Of a stretch of DNA of 64,000 nt, positions 27,183 through 39,549 are shown piece by piece; the first letter of the stretch is position 1, and each line of letters opens with the position of its first letter. This DNA comes from Marinihelvus fidelis (GTDB lineage Bacteria > Pseudomonadota > Gammaproteobacteria > Xanthomonadales > SZUA-36), in the NCBI RefSeq assembly GCF_008725655.1, contig NZ_VYXP01000005.1, forward strand, positions 443,153 to 507,152, in the 5' to 3' direction. The notes beneath the pieces are model-generated. The model was not told where the DNA came from. It searched no databases and saw only the letters and a list, made by a program, of their open reading frames with translations. The position numbers and the translations under genes were made by a program.

Positions 27183-28201
27183 GCGACCCCGTGCTGAAGG
27201 TGCAGGACCTGTCCGTGTGGTACCCGGTCGAGCAGGGCGGCCTGTTCCGCCGCCGTACCGTGGACCTGAAGGCCGTCGACGGGGTCAGCTTCGAGCTGGC
27301 GCCGGGCGAGACGCTGGGCGTGGTCGGCGAGTCCGGCTGTGGCAAGTCGACGCTGGCCCGCGCGCTGCTGGGGCTGGTCAAGCCGCGGCGTGGACGCGTG
27401 CTCTGGCTGGGTGAGGACCTGGTCAAGCTCGATGACGAGGCCATGCGCCGCAAGCGCAAGGAGCTGCAGATCATCTTCCAGGACCCGCTGGCCTCGCTGG
27501 ACCCGCGCATGACCGTGGGCGACATCATCGCCGAGCCGCTGTGGACGTTCTATCCGAACATCGCCCGTGTCCAGGTCATGGAGCGGGTGCGCGGCATGAT
27601 GAAGCTGGTGGGGCTGCTGCCCAACCAGGTGAACCGTTACCCGCACGAGTTTTCTGGCGGCCAGTGCCAGCGCATCGGCATCGCCCGCGCGCTGGTGCTG
27701 AACCCGCGACTGATCGTCTGCGACGAGCCGGTCAGCGCGCTGGATGTCTCGATCCAGGCGCAGATCATCAACCTGCTGCGTGAACTGCAGAAGAAGCTGC
27801 GCCTGTCACTGATCTTCATCGCCCACGACCTGTCGGTGATGCGCCACATCAGCGACCGCGTCATGGTCATGTACCTGGGGCGCTCGATGGAAGTGTCGGA
27901 TGCCGCCTCGCTGTACCGGCGGCCGCTGCACCCGTACACCAGCGCGCTGATCCGCTCCGCGCCGGTGCCGGACCCCGCGCTGGCGCGGTTCCGCGCCGAT
28001 GCCGGCCTGACCGAGGACATGCCCTCACCGCTGAATCCGCCATCGGGCTGCGTGTTCCATACCCGCTGTCCCTACGTGGTCAAACGCTGCCAGCGCGACG
28101 TCCCGGCATTGCGACGCATGCCGGACGGCAACTGGGTCGCGTGCCATCGAGCCGAAGACCTTGATCTCGGCATCGTCAAACCCGCCCCGGTCAAACTATA
28201 A
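27179..28201 (+). CDS. oppF: Oligopeptide ABC transporter ATP-binding protein
   Basis: 340 residues from GTG 27179, overlapping oppD. Walker A GESGCGKST, IIFQDPLASLDPRM, signature FSGGQCQRI, Walker B LIVCDEPVSALD. C-terminal cysteine motif CVFHTRCPYVVKRC matches that of OppD. Second ATPase of the heterodimer. The TAA stop shares its last base with the next ATG. Confidence 0.94.
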   Translation: MSDPVLKVQDLSVWYPVEQGGLFRRRTVDLKAVDGVSFELAPGETLGVVGESGCGKSTLARALLGLVKPRRGRVLWLGEDLVKLDDEAMRRKRKELQIIFQDPLASLDPRMTVGDIIAEPLWTFYPNIARVQVMERVRGMMKLVGLLPNQVNRYPHEFSGGQCQRIGIARALVLNPRLIVCDEPVSALDVSIQAQIINLLRELQKKLRLSLIFIAHDLSVMRHISDRVMVMYLGRSMEVSDAASLYRRPLHPYTSALIRSAPVPDPALARFRADAGLTEDMPSPLNPPSGCVFHTRCPYVVKRCQRDVPALRRMPDGNWVACHRAEDLDLGIVKPAPVKL

Positions 28202-28869
28202 TGACGACCCGCTACACATCGAACATGAGCATCATGCGTAAAATTTCATCACGGTCGCTGGCCGTTGCACTACTGGCCCTGGCCCTGCTGACCGGCTGCG
28301 GCACCACCAAGGTGGTGGACACCTGGACGTCGGATGAAGTGAGCCCGGTCGAGCCACAGCGCCTGGCCGTGCTGGCTGCCTGGCCCGAAGACCTGCAGCG
28401 GCGCGTGATCGAGCGCGATATCGTTTCCGGCCTGCGCAAGGACGGCGTCAACGCCGTGGCGGCCAGCGAACTGCCCGGCATGAGCAGCCGCCTGACCCGC
28501 AGCGAAGCCGAGAAGGCGCTGCGCAACGCGGACGTCGATGCCGTGGTGCTGGTGTTCGTCATCGGCGGTGGCGGCGGTGGCAAATACGTCCGCTCCGACT
28601 ACTGGCTGCAGTACGCCGGCACCGGCGTCGGTTATGGCTGGTACCACCCCTATTACACCGACTTCTACGACGTTTACGTGGTCCGCGAAGGCCCCGGCTA
28701 CACCGAGTCGACCACCGAGATCTTCCTGGAGACGTCCTACGTCGACGTGCGCCAGCTGTCACGCGTGTGGAGCATCGTCACCAAGTCCGACGACATCGAG
28801 TACCAGGACATGGCCGCGAAAATCGCCGGCAAGGTGTCGTCGCAGATGAAGAAGCACGACCAGCTGTAA
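28201..28869 (+). CDS. DUF4136-like lipoprotein
   Basis: 222 residues from ATG 28201; ATGs at 28225 and 28234 are equally plausible starts. Lipobox LLTGC. The rest follows the DUF4136-like pattern: a KVVDTWTSDE strand after the lipobox, an ERDIVSGLRKDGV helix, a very Gly/Tyr-rich loop (GGGGGGKYVRSDYWLQY) and a terminal helix. Probably outer-membrane tethered; function unknown. Read through from oppF by overlap, though a functional link to peptide uptake is not evident. Confidence 0.65.
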   Translation: MTTRYTSNMSIMRKISSRSLAVALLALALLTGCGTTKVVDTWTSDEVSPVEPQRLAVLAAWPEDLQRRVIERDIVSGLRKDGVNAVAASELPGMSSRLTRSEAEKALRNADVDAVVLVFVIGGGGGGKYVRSDYWLQYAGTGVGYGWYHPYYTDFYDVYVVREGPGYTESTTEIFLETSYVDVRQLSRVWSIVTKSDDIEYQDMAAKIAGKVSSQMKKHDQL

Positions 28870-28884
28870 GCGGCTGGCGGCGGC

Positions 28885-29535
28885 TTGGACAACCACGACG
28901 AACGCCGCCGGCTCGAAGCCGGCCTCGACGTGCTGGGCCTGTCGCCCACGCCGGGGCAGGTCGATCACCTGGCCGGCCACCTGGCGCTGATCCGCAAATG
29001 GAGCAGCGCCTATAACCTGGTCGCCCCGGGCGAGCTCGACCACCTGGTGACCCGTCACACGCTCGACTCCCTGAGCATCCTGCCCCATGTGGGCGAGGGT
29101 CCGCTGCTGGACGTGGGCACCGGGGCGGGTTTCCCGGGGCTGCCGCTGGCCATCGTCCGGCCCGCCGATGATCACTGGCTGGTGGACAGCGCCGGCAAGA
29201 AGATCCGCTTCCTGGCCAATGCCGCGCGGCAGCTGGACCTGGACAATGTCCATGCGACGCACGGTCGGGTCGAGCGCTTCTCACCCGCGGTGGAGTTCAG
29301 TACCATCACCTCGAGGGCCTTCAGCTCGCTCACGCTGTTCGCCGAGACGGTCCGGCACCTGGCCGGCCCCGACACGCGCCTGCTGGCCATGAAAGGCCGG
29401 CTGGACCCGGCCGAAATCGACGCCCTGCCCGAATGGGCACGCCTGGACGGCGAGCCGGTCCGCTTGCTGGTCCCCGGGCTGGGCGCCGAGCGTCACCTGG
29501 TGACCCTGCGCCTGGCGCCACCCGATAACGACTGA
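28885..29535 (+). CDS. rsmG: 16S rRNA (guanine-527-N7) methyltransferase
   Basis: 216 residues from TTG 28885. Motifs: [42 protein letters not shown] (SAM loop), [11 protein letters not shown] and ITSRAFSSL. Methylates G527 of 16S rRNA. In gammaproteobacteria the order is normally mnmE-mnmG-rsmG-parA-parB-atp; here the two mnm genes are absent upstream and replaced by the opp cluster and lipoprotein. Confidence 0.95.
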   Translation: MDNHDERRRLEAGLDVLGLSPTPGQVDHLAGHLALIRKWSSAYNLVAPGELDHLVTRHTLDSLSILPHVGEGPLLDVGTGAGFPGLPLAIVRPADDHWLVDSAGKKIRFLANAARQLDLDNVHATHGRVERFSPAVEFSTITSRAFSSLTLFAETVRHLAGPDTRLLAMKGRLDPAEIDALPEWARLDGEPVRLLVPGLGAERHLVTLRLAPPDND

Positions 29536-29546
29536 AAAGAGAACCC

Positions 29547-30368
29547 ATGGCCCGCATCATCGCCATCGCCAACCAGAAAGGCGGGGTCGGCAAGACCACC
29601 ACCGCCGTTAACCTGGCCGCCGCCCTGGCGGACATGAACCATGCCGTCCTGCTGGTCGACCTGGACCCGCAAGGCAATGCGTCCACGGGCTGTGGCGTGA
29701 ACCCGCACGAGCTCGAAACCACGGCCTACGACGTGATGACGGCCGAGGCGCCCATCGCCGACGTCATCCTGCGCCTGGACGAATTCCAGTTCGACCTGCT
29801 GCCGTCCAACGGCGACCTGACCGCCGCCGAGATGAAACTGATGGGCGTGGACGGCCGTGAGTTCCGCCTGCGCGACGCGCTCGAAGACGTCGCGCCGCGC
29901 TACGGCTGGGTGATTATCGACTGCCCGCCGTCGCTGAACATGCTGACGCTGAACGCGCTCGCCTGCGCCAACAGCGTGCTGGTGCCCATCCAGTGCGAGT
30001 ACTACGCGCTGGAAGGCCTGGCCGCGCTGCTGAACACCATTGACCAGGTGCAGGACAGCGTGAACCCGCGGCTGGAAATCGAAGGCCTGCTGCGGACCAT
30101 GTACGACGCCCGCAACAATCTCTCGGCGGCCGTGTCCGACCAGCTGATCGAGAATTTCGGCGACCGCGTTTACAAGACCCTGATCCCGCGCAACGTGCGC
30201 GTGGCCGAGGCCCCCAGCCACGGCGTGCCGGTGTTACGCTATGACCCGGGCTCGCGCGGCTCCCTGGCCTATATCGGCCTGGCCGGCGAGATGCTCCGCC
30301 GCCGTCGCGACCGCGATGCCGGCCGCGCGCCCACCGACACCGCGCACACCCCGCGCGAACACGACTGA
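29547..30368 (+). CDS. parA: Chromosome-partitioning ATPase ParA/Soj
   Basis: 273 residues. Deviant Walker [27 protein letters not shown], and Walker [14 protein letters not shown]. Works with ParB at parS sites near the origin to segregate chromosomes, which implies the window lies in the origin region. 11 bp after rsmG. Confidence 0.96.
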   Translation: MARIIAIANQKGGVGKTTTAVNLAAALADMNHAVLLVDLDPQGNASTGCGVNPHELETTAYDVMTAEAPIADVILRLDEFQFDLLPSNGDLTAAEMKLMGVDGREFRLRDALEDVAPRYGWVIIDCPPSLNMLTLNALACANSVLVPIQCEYYALEGLAALLNTIDQVQDSVNPRLEIEGLLRTMYDARNNLSAAVSDQLIENFGDRVYKTLIPRNVRVAEAPSHGVPVLRYDPGSRGSLAYIGLAGEMLRRRRDRDAGRAPTDTAHTPREHD

Positions 30369-30382
30369 ACCGGATACCACCC

Positions 30383-31279
30383 ATGGCCGCCAAGAAAGCC
30401 CCGCTCGGACGCAACCTCTCTTCCATGCTCTCCAAGAGCACGCTGGCGAAAGCCGATGCCGACCGCGCCGCGGACAACGGCAGCACGGCGGCCCCCGGCG
30501 ACGCGAGCCTGCGCGAACTGCCGCTGGACCGCATCACCCCGGGCCCCTACCAGCCGCGTTCCATCTTCGATGAAGACAAGCTGGACGAACTGGCAGACTC
30601 GATCGAGAAACAGGGTGTGATCCAGCCCATCGTCGTACGCGAGGTGGGCGCCGGTTTCGAGCTGATCGCCGGTGAGCGCCGCTGGCGCGCCGCGCAGCGT
30701 GCCGGCATCGACACCATCCCGGCCATCGTCCGCCGCGTGCCCGACGAGATCGCCGTGGCCATGGCGCTGGTCGAGAACATCCAGCGCGAAAACCTGAACC
30801 CGCTGGAAGAAGCCACCGCGCTGCGCCGCCTGGTCGACGAATTCCAGCTCACCCACGCCGAGGCCGCCGAGGCCGTCGGCCGCTCCCGCTCCGCGGTCTC
30901 CAACCTGCTGCGCCTGCTGGAACTGTCAGCCGACGTGCGCGGCCTGGTCGACGACCGTCACCTGGAAATGGGCCACGCCCGCGCGCTGCTCGCCCTGCCG
31001 CCCGAGCTGCAGGTCACTGCCGCACGCGAAGTGGTGCGCAAGCAGCTCTCCGTGCGCGAAACCGAGCAACTGGTCAAGCGCCTGCAACGGCCGAACAAGC
31101 CCAAACCCCGCGCCATCAACCCCGACATCCTGCGCCTGCAGGACGACCTGACCGAGCGCCTGTGCGCGAAAGTGCGCATCCAGCACGGCGCCAAGGGCAA
31201 GGGCAAACTGGTGATCGATTACAACTCGGCGGACGAGTTGGAGGGCATCATCGGGCACCTGGCCGGGGATGGGGGGTAG
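30383..31279 (+). CDS. parB: Chromosome-partitioning protein ParB
   Basis: 298 residues. ITPGPYQPRSIFDEDKLDEL opens the CTPase/ParB-N domain, with GERRWRAAQRAG and VENIQRENLNPLEEA; helix-turn-helix THAEAAEAVGRSRSAVSNLLR at about 158-180; C-terminal dimer domain. Binds parS and spreads. I found no TTTCACGTGAAA-type parS in the window. The TAG stop begins a heptamer array, after which a four-helix-bundle gene interrupts the normal parB-atpI junction. Confidence 0.96.
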   Translation: MAAKKAPLGRNLSSMLSKSTLAKADADRAADNGSTAAPGDASLRELPLDRITPGPYQPRSIFDEDKLDELADSIEKQGVIQPIVVREVGAGFELIAGERRWRAAQRAGIDTIPAIVRRVPDEIAVAMALVENIQRENLNPLEEATALRRLVDEFQLTHAEAAEAVGRSRSAVSNLLRLLELSADVRGLVDDRHLEMGHARALLALPPELQVTAAREVVRKQLSVRETEQLVKRLQRPNKPKPRAINPDILRLQDDLTERLCAKVRIQHGAKGKGKLVIDYNSADELEGIIGHLAGDGG

Positions 31280-31305
31280 GAGGGAGGAGTTAGGAGGGAG
31301 GAGGT
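31278..31305. repeat. Heptamer array AGGAGGG-type, 4 units (left end of cassette)
   Basis: Units AGGAGGG, AGGAGTT, AGGAGGG, AGGAGGT begin on the second base of the parB TAG stop. On the opposite strand they match the CTCCCTC array at 31765-31846, making an inverted pair around the four-helix-bundle gene. Confidence 0.8.
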
Positions 31306-31310
31306 AGGCG

Positions 31311-31670
31311 TCAGTTCAGTTTTCTCTCCTGGGCGTTGATCAGGCCTGACAGCAGGCCGTAGAGGTCTTGCAGGCGTGAATGGATGGCGGGTTGTCTGGT
31401 CTGGAGTCGAAGCGCCTCGGCCAGGTGGACCTGGGTTTCGAGTTCGGCGAGAGAGCCCCTGGCAATTCGCAGGAATCGACGAAACTCCATGGTCGAGCCC
31501 CTTGCAGCGCCCTCGGCAATATTCGAAGGAATGGAAATCGCCGCGCGTCTCATCTGTGAAGTTATCCCAAACCGTTCAACAGCCGGAAACGCGACGGTGT
31601 ACTCATAGATCTCCACCACAAGCTCAACGGCTACCTTCCACGCATCCAGTCGCATATGTGCCCGAACCAC
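31311..31670 (-). CDS. Four-helix-bundle protein (S23 / Avd-like family)
   Basis: 119 residues, all helical, matching the small family of 23S rRNA intervening-sequence proteins. Signature: AWKVAVELVVEIYEYTVAFP, FGITSQMRRAAISIPSNIAEG, FRRFLRIARGSLAELETQ. Start is GTG 31670, with GGGGG 6 bases upstream; ATG 31655 is an alternative. Relatives occur in intervening sequences of rRNA and, as Avd, as partner of reverse transcriptase in diversity-generating retroelements; for most orphans the role is unknown. The gene opposes its neighbours, is flanked by inverted heptamer arrays and interrupts a conserved junction, which suggests an inserted cassette. Confidence 0.85.
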   Translation of the reverse strand: MVRAHMRLDAWKVAVELVVEIYEYTVAFPAVERFGITSQMRRAAISIPSNIAEGAARGSTMEFRRFLRIARGSLAELETQVHLAEALRLQTRQPAIHSRLQDLYGLLSGLINAQERKLN

Positions 31671-31764
31671 GTTTCACCCCCCTTGCCACTGATAAATTCA
31701 TACTGACCACCCAACGACCCCCTATCTATAGCCAATCCCCCTACACGACTGTAGGAACATCACG

Positions 31765-31846
31765 CTCCCTCCTCCCTCCTCCCTCCTCCCTCCTCCCTCC
31801 TCCCTCCTCCCTCCTCCCTCCTCCCTCCTCCCTCCTCCCTCCTCCC
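31765..31846. repeat. Heptamer array CTCCCTC, 11.7 units
   Basis: Eleven perfect 7-bp CTCCCTC units plus five bases. It is pure pyrimidine on the plus strand (purine on the other), so it could form triplex or quadruplex-like structures. Right end of the proposed cassette, upstream of the ATP synthase promoter. Copy number is likely to vary by slippage. Confidence 0.95.
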
Positions 31847-31866
31847 ACATTCCCCCTCCCTATCTA

Positions 31867-31896
31867 TTGCCCTATAGAAAACCGGGGTGTTAAAAT
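31867..31896 (+). promoter_or_regulatory. atpI: Candidate promoter of the ATP synthase operon
   Basis: TTGCCC (31867-31872) and TAAAAT (31891-31896), 18-bp spacer. It is the best sigma-70 match between parB and atpI and is 93 bp before the atpI ATG. The heptamer array ends 20 bp upstream of the -35. Confidence 0.5.
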
Positions 31897-31949
31897 GGGC
31901 GGTCTTTGGCGGACGGAAGTGATTTTTGCTTTCACCCGCCTGAAAAAAC

Positions 31950-31969
31950 GCGGCCTGGGGGCCGCTTTT
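31950..31969 (+). terminator. Hairpin with short T-run ahead of atpI
   Basis: Stem GCGGCC (31950-31955) and GGCCGC (31960-31965), 4-nt loop, followed by TTTTC; preceded by a run of A. It lies between the candidate promoter and atpI, so it would act as an attenuator in the leader or as a bidirectional terminator isolating the operon. Confidence 0.45.
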
Positions 31970-31988
31970 CGTTGATGAGGCAGTGCGG

Positions 31989-33504
<1,516 letters not shown>

Positions 33505-33531
33505 GCCGGCGGCTTGTCGCTCGACCTGTAA

Positions 33532-33840
<309 letters not shown>

Positions 33841-33861
33841 GTCGAGCGCTGTAGCCCTTTT

Positions 33862-33879
33862 GCGCCCCTTTTGGGGCGC
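33862..33879 (+). other. Intercistronic hairpin between atpE and atpF
   Basis: GCGCCCC, TTTT loop, GGGGCGC: a perfect 7-bp stem in the 63-bp atpE-atpF gap, without a following T-run. Such hairpins commonly protect or process the atpE part of the mRNA, which needs about ten times more c subunit than other subunits. Confidence 0.6.
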
Positions 33880-33903
33880 TGAATTGACCGTCGAGGTGCA
33901 GGC

Positions 33904-34374
33904 ATGAACATGAATGCCACGCTAGTACTGAACTCGATCGCCATGTTGATCTTCGTGTGGTTCTGCATGAAGTTCGTCTGGCCGCCGTTGCTGAAGGCCC
34001 TGGATGAGCGCCGCGAGAAGATCGCGGACGGCCTGGCCGCTTCCGATCGTGCCGAAAAGGCGCTCGAGGAAGCCGGTGTCGAAGCCGAGCGTGAAATCCG
34101 CGCGGCCCGCGACAAGGCGGGTGAGATCGTGGACCAGGCCAACCAGCGCCATGGCCAGATCCTGGAGCAGGCGAAGGACGATGCCGTGTCTGAGCGCCAG
34201 CGCCAGGTCAACGCGGCCGAGGCGGAAATCGCCCAGGCGGCGCACCAGGCGCGCGAGTCCCTGCGCGGTTCCGTGGCCAGCCTGGCGGTTCTGGGTGCCT
34301 CCAAGATCCTTGAGAAAGAGATCGACGAGAACGCCCACCGCGAGCTGCTGGACAAGCTGATCGCCGAGATCTGA
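33904..34374 (+). CDS. atpF: ATP synthase F0 subunit b
   Basis: 156 residues, identical in length to E. coli b. One N-terminal membrane helix ([18 protein letters not shown]) followed by a long charged coiled coil to the C-terminus, forming the peripheral stalk as a dimer. Confidence 0.96.
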   Translation: MNMNATLVLNSIAMLIFVWFCMKFVWPPLLKALDERREKIADGLAASDRAEKALEEAGVEAEREIRAARDKAGEIVDQANQRHGQILEQAKDDAVSERQRQVNAAEAEIAQAAHQARESLRGSVASLAVLGASKILEKEIDENAHRELLDKLIAEI

Positions 34375-34394
34375 GCGCAGGATTGAGCTGAGTC

Positions 34395-34928
34395 ATGAGC
34401 AACGAAACGACACTGGCACGACCCTACGCCAAGGCCGCTTTTGGCGTGGCGAAGGACGCCGGCGACCTGGCGGGTTGGGGCGCTGCCCTGGCCGCGGCCA
34501 GCGCCGCGGTCAGCGAGCCGAAAATGGCCGCATGGCTGGGTGCGCCGTCACTGGACCGCGCCAAGGCCGTAGGCATGATCAACGACGCCGTGGGCGGCGA
34601 TGAGAAGTTCGGCCGTTTCCTTGCCGTGCTGGCGGAGAACGACCGCCTGCCGCTGTTGCCGGAAATCACCGCGATGTTTGGCCAGCTCCGCGAGGCAGCC
34701 GAAGGCCGGCTCGAGGTGAAGGTCGTGTCCGCCGTGGCCCTGGACGATGACCAGGCCGCGCGCATGAAAACGGCGCTGGCCAAGCGCTACGATCGCGAGA
34801 TCGACCTGGCCAACGAGGTGGATGCCTCGGTGCTGGGTGGTGCAGTGATCTACGCCGGCGACGAAGTGATCGACGGTTCCCTTAAAGGGCGCCTGGACAA
34901 GCTGTCCGCGACTCTGAACCGGGTCTGA
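34395..34928 (+). CDS. atpH: ATP synthase F1 subunit delta
   Basis: 177 residues. N-terminal six-helix domain (ARPYAKAAFGVAKDAG) that binds alpha, and C-terminal GGAVIYAGDEVIDGSLKGRL. Connects the peripheral stalk to F1. Confidence 0.95.
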   Translation: MSNETTLARPYAKAAFGVAKDAGDLAGWGAALAAASAAVSEPKMAAWLGAPSLDRAKAVGMINDAVGGDEKFGRFLAVLAENDRLPLLPEITAMFGQLREAAEGRLEVKVVSAVALDDDQAARMKTALAKRYDREIDLANEVDASVLGGAVIYAGDEVIDGSLKGRLDKLSATLNRV

Positions 34929-34982
34929 CCGAACATTTGAATGCAGACCGGCCCAGGTGCCGGCCCTGACAGGAAAAAGACG

Positions 34983-36527
34983 ATGCAAGCAACTTTGAAT
35001 CCATCTGAAATCAGCGACATCATTCGCGAACGCGTTGAGCAGCTGAACCTCTCTGCCGAGACCCGTAACGAGGGTACGGTGGCGTCGGTCTCCGACGGCA
35101 TCGCCCGCATCCACGGCCTCGAAGACGCCATGCAGGGTGAGATGATCGCGTTTCCGGGTGATACCTACGGCCTGGCGCTCAACCTCGAGCGTGACTCCGT
35201 CGGTACCGTAATCCTGGGTGACTACGAGCACATCACTGAAGGCGATACGGTTAAATGCACCGGTCGTATTCTCGAAGTGCCGCACGGCCGAGGCCTGCTG
35301 GGTCGCGTCGTCGACGCCCTGGGCAACCCGATCGACGGCAAGGGCCCGATCGACAATGATGGATTCGCGCCGATCGAGAAGGTCGCGCCGGGCGTGATCT
35401 GGCGAAAGTCGGTTGACCAGCCGGTACAGACCGGCCTGAAATCCATCGACGCCATGGTGCCCATCGGCCGTGGCCAGCGTGAGCTGATCATTGGTGACCG
35501 CCAGATCGGTAAGACGGCGATCGCCATCGACGCCATCATCAACCAGGCGAAGTCCGGCATTAAGTGTATCTACGTTGCCGTCGGCCAGAAGCAGTCCACC
35601 GTGGCGAATATCGTTGCCAAGCTGGAAGAGCACGGCGCCATGGAGCACACCATCGTGGTGAACGCTTCTGCGTCCGACTCTGCGGCCATGCAGTACATCG
35701 CGCCGTACGCCGGCTGCACCATGGGTGAGTACTTCCGCGACCGCGGTGAAGACGCCCTGATCATTTACGATGACCTGACCAAGCAGGCCTGGGCTTACCG
35801 CCAGGTGTCACTGCTGCTGCGCCGTCCGCCGGGCCGCGAAGCCTACCCGGGTGACGTCTTCTACCTGCACTCGCGCCTGCTGGAACGCGCCGCGCGTGTG
35901 TCCGAGGACTACGTGGAGAAGTTCACCGACGGCGCCGTCAAGGGCCAGACCGGTTCACTGACCGCGCTGCCGATCATCGAAACCCAGGCGGGTGACGTGT
36001 CGGCCTTCGTCCCGACCAACGTGATCTCGATCACGGACGGCCAGATCTTCCTGGAAACCGACCTGTTCAACGGCGGTATCCGCCCGGCCGTGCACGCCGG
36101 CCTCTCGGTCTCCCGAGTGGGTGGTGCGGCGCAGACCAAGGTGATCAAGAAGCTTGGCGGTGGTATCCGCCTGGCGCTCGCCCAGTACCGTGAGCTGGCG
36201 GCCTTCGCCCAGTTCGCTTCCGACCTGGATGACGCCACGCGCGCCCAGCTGGAACGCGGCCAGCGCGTCACCGAGCTGATGAAGCAGAAGCAGTACAGCC
36301 CGATGTCGGTCTCGCAGATGGCCATCTCCCTGTTCGCCGCCGACCGCGGTTACATGGACGACGTCGAACTGGCCAAGATCGGTGATTTCGAAGCGGCGCT
36401 GCTGGCGCACATCGCCAGCGTCAACGGCGACCTGGTCGACACGCTGAACACCGGCGACTGGAACGGCGATATCGAGGCCAGCCTCGACGCGGCCGTGAAG
36501 GAATTCAAGGCCAGCGGCAGCTGGTAA
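34983..36527 (+). CDS. atpA: ATP synthase F1 subunit alpha
   Basis: 514 residues from ATG 34983 ([14 protein letters not shown]). Walker A-like [15 protein letters not shown], the catalytic-interface arginine in [10 protein letters not shown], and [14 protein letters not shown]. Non-catalytic nucleotide-binding subunit of the hexamer. An upstream in-frame ATG at 34941 would give an unconserved tail and is rejected. Confidence 0.98.
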   Translation: MQATLNPSEISDIIRERVEQLNLSAETRNEGTVASVSDGIARIHGLEDAMQGEMIAFPGDTYGLALNLERDSVGTVILGDYEHITEGDTVKCTGRILEVPHGRGLLGRVVDALGNPIDGKGPIDNDGFAPIEKVAPGVIWRKSVDQPVQTGLKSIDAMVPIGRGQRELIIGDRQIGKTAIAIDAIINQAKSGIKCIYVAVGQKQSTVANIVAKLEEHGAMEHTIVVNASASDSAAMQYIAPYAGCTMGEYFRDRGEDALIIYDDLTKQAWAYRQVSLLLRRPPGREAYPGDVFYLHSRLLERAARVSEDYVEKFTDGAVKGQTGSLTALPIIETQAGDVSAFVPTNVISITDGQIFLETDLFNGGIRPAVHAGLSVSRVGGAAQTKVIKKLGGGIRLALAQYRELAAFAQFASDLDDATRAQLERGQRVTELMKQKQYSPMSVSQMAISLFAADRGYMDDVELAKIGDFEAALLAHIASVNGDLVDTLNTGDWNGDIEASLDAAVKEFKASGSW

Positions 36528-36550
36528 GCCCGGTCTGACGGAGCGAAAGA

Positions 36551-37417
36551 ATGGCAGGCAGCAAGGAAATCACAGGCAAGATCAAGAGTGTCGAGAACAC
36601 CAAGAAGGTGACCTCGGCGCTGGAGATGGTGTCGGCCAGCAAGATCCGGAAATCGCAGGACCTGATGAATGCGACCCGGCCCTATGCGCGGATGATGCGT
36701 CGCATTATCGGCCACCTGGGCAAGGCCAACCCGGAATACCGCCATCCGTTCACCATCGAACACGAAGGCGACGTCAAGAAGGTCGCGTTCATCGTGGTGT
36801 CCACTGATCGCGGCCTGTGTGGTGGCCTGAACACCAACCTGTTCAAGAAGCTGCTGGGCGAGATGCGTCACTGGCAGGAGCAGGGTGCCGAAATCAGCCT
36901 GGCGACGCTGGGCAAGAAGGCGTCCGCGTTCTTCCGTAACGTGAAGGTGGAGATTTCCACCCACGTGCAGGACCTGGGCGAAAAGCCGCAGATCGAAGAC
37001 CTGATCGGCTCGATCCGCACCGTGCTCGATGCCTACCGTGCCGAGGAAGTCGACCGGGTGTTCCTGGTCTACAACGACTTCATCAACACGATGGCGCAGA
37101 CGCCGACGGTGGACCAGTTGTTGCCGCTGCCGGAAACCGACGACGAGGAAGTCCGCGATATCTGGGACTACATCTACGAGCCGGATTCCGAAACGCTGCT
37201 GGACACGGTCCTGGTGCGTTACATCGAGTCGCAGGTCTACCAGGCGGTCCTGGAGAACCTGGCCAGCGAACATGCCGCGCGCATGATCGCCATGAAGAAC
37301 GCCACCGACAATGCCGGTGAACTGATCGACGAGCTGAAACTGGCCTTCAACAAGGCCCGCCAGGCCGCGATCACGCAGGAAATCAGCGAGATCGTCAGCG
37401 GCGCAGCCGCCGTCTGA
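36551..37417 (+). CDS. atpG: ATP synthase F1 subunit gamma
   Basis: 288 residues. N-terminal [21 protein letters not shown] and C-terminal [20 protein letters not shown] helices form the rotor shaft; [16 protein letters not shown] is the conserved middle. Its stop is followed within 5 bp by heptamer repeats and then an inserted inverted-repeat element before atpD. Confidence 0.97.
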   Translation: MAGSKEITGKIKSVENTKKVTSALEMVSASKIRKSQDLMNATRPYARMMRRIIGHLGKANPEYRHPFTIEHEGDVKKVAFIVVSTDRGLCGGLNTNLFKKLLGEMRHWQEQGAEISLATLGKKASAFFRNVKVEISTHVQDLGEKPQIEDLIGSIRTVLDAYRAEEVDRVFLVYNDFINTMAQTPTVDQLLPLPETDDEEVRDIWDYIYEPDSETLLDTVLVRYIESQVYQAVLENLASEHAARMIAMKNATDNAGELIDELKLAFNKARQAAITQEISEIVSGAAAV

Positions 37418-37421
37418 GTGG

Positions 37422-37449
37422 GTGACACGTGACGCGTGACGCGTGACGA
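37422..37449. repeat. Heptamer array GTGACGC, 4 units (left arm in atpG-atpD gap)
   Basis: GTGACAC, GTGACGC, GTGACGC, GTGACGA. Reverse complementary to 37529-37556 over about 27 bp with two mismatches, enclosing a 79-nt centre that includes the small hairpin GGGCT GTA AGCCC (37516-37528). Confidence 0.9.
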
Positions 37450-37504
37450 AGAGCCGGATCGAAGAATTTTGGGATTTATTGAAAGGGTGGAAGGCGAAGC
37501 GTAG

Positions 37505-38971
<1,467 letters not shown>

Positions 38972-39006
38972 GCTGGTAACGGCACAGGCCCTACCGGGAA
39001 CGCGAC

Positions 39007-39435
39007 ATGAGCAAAACCATCCAGTGTGACATCGTCTCCGCGCAGGACGCCATCTGGTCCGGCAAGGCCGCCTCGGTCTTTGCCAATGGCGTCTCTGGCG
39101 AACTGGGCATCTACCCGCGCCACACGCCGCTGATCACCCAGCTCCAGCCTGGCCCGGTTCGCGTGGTCGACGAAAACGGCGAAGAGCAGTTCTTCTTCGT
39201 TGGCGGTGGCATCATCGAGGTGCAGCCGCATATTGTGACCGTGCTGGCGGACACCGCCATGCGCGGCGACGACCTGGACGCGGCCGCGGCCCAGCGCGCC
39301 AAGGAAGAAGCCGAGCGCGCCCTGGAAAACCGCGGTGACGACACCATGGACGTGGGCGAGGCGCAGAAGAAACTGGCCGAGGCCATGGCCCAGCTGCAGG
39401 CGCTGGAGCAGTTGCGCAAGAAGCTCAAGCACTGA
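39007..39435 (+). CDS. atpC: ATP synthase F1 subunit epsilon
   Basis: 142 residues. N-terminal beta sandwich (QCDIVSAQDAIWSGKAASVF, GELGIYPRHTPLITQL) and C-terminal two-helix regulatory domain (ALENRGDDTMDVGEAQKKLAEAMA) that can inhibit rotation. Last gene of the operon; terminator follows. Confidence 0.96.
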   Translation: MSKTIQCDIVSAQDAIWSGKAASVFANGVSGELGIYPRHTPLITQLQPGPVRVVDENGEEQFFFVGGGIIEVQPHIVTVLADTAMRGDDLDAAAAQRAKEEAERALENRGDDTMDVGEAQKKLAEAMAQLQALEQLRKKLKH

Positions 39436-39459
39436 GTTCAATTCAGAGTGATGCTGAAG

Positions 39460-39483
39460 AAGCCGGCCTTGAGCCGGCTTTTT
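39460..39483 (+). terminator. Rho-independent terminator of the atp operon
   Basis: AAGCCGGC, loop CTTGA, GCCGGCTT then TTT. It starts 24 bp after the atpC stop. Confidence 0.9.
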
Positions 39484-39549
39484 CATGCCTGGCGTTTCGG
39501 CGCCTCGTGCTGGTGTATGATTTCCGTTCCTGCACCGCAGAGAATACTC

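Larger units (their letters stand above)
31671..31988. other. Intergenic region between four-helix-bundle gene and atpI
   Basis: 318 bp. 31671-31764 is low-GC sequence without recognisable feature, and holds any promoter of the four-helix gene. 31765-31846 is the CTCCCTC array. 31867-31896 is a candidate atp promoter. 31950-31969 is a GC hairpin followed by TTTTC just before atpI. No gene-like reading frame. Confidence 0.7.

Noticed and set aside
31660..31680. ACGTTTCACC looked like part of a parS site near parAB
   Set aside because: Only one half of the TTTCACGTGAAA palindrome is present; not enough for parS.
31376..31975. 199-residue plus-strand frame across the four-helix gene and the CTCCCTC array
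   Set aside because: It is antisense to a recognisable family protein, and much of it is a translation of the heptamers (LLPPPSS repeats).
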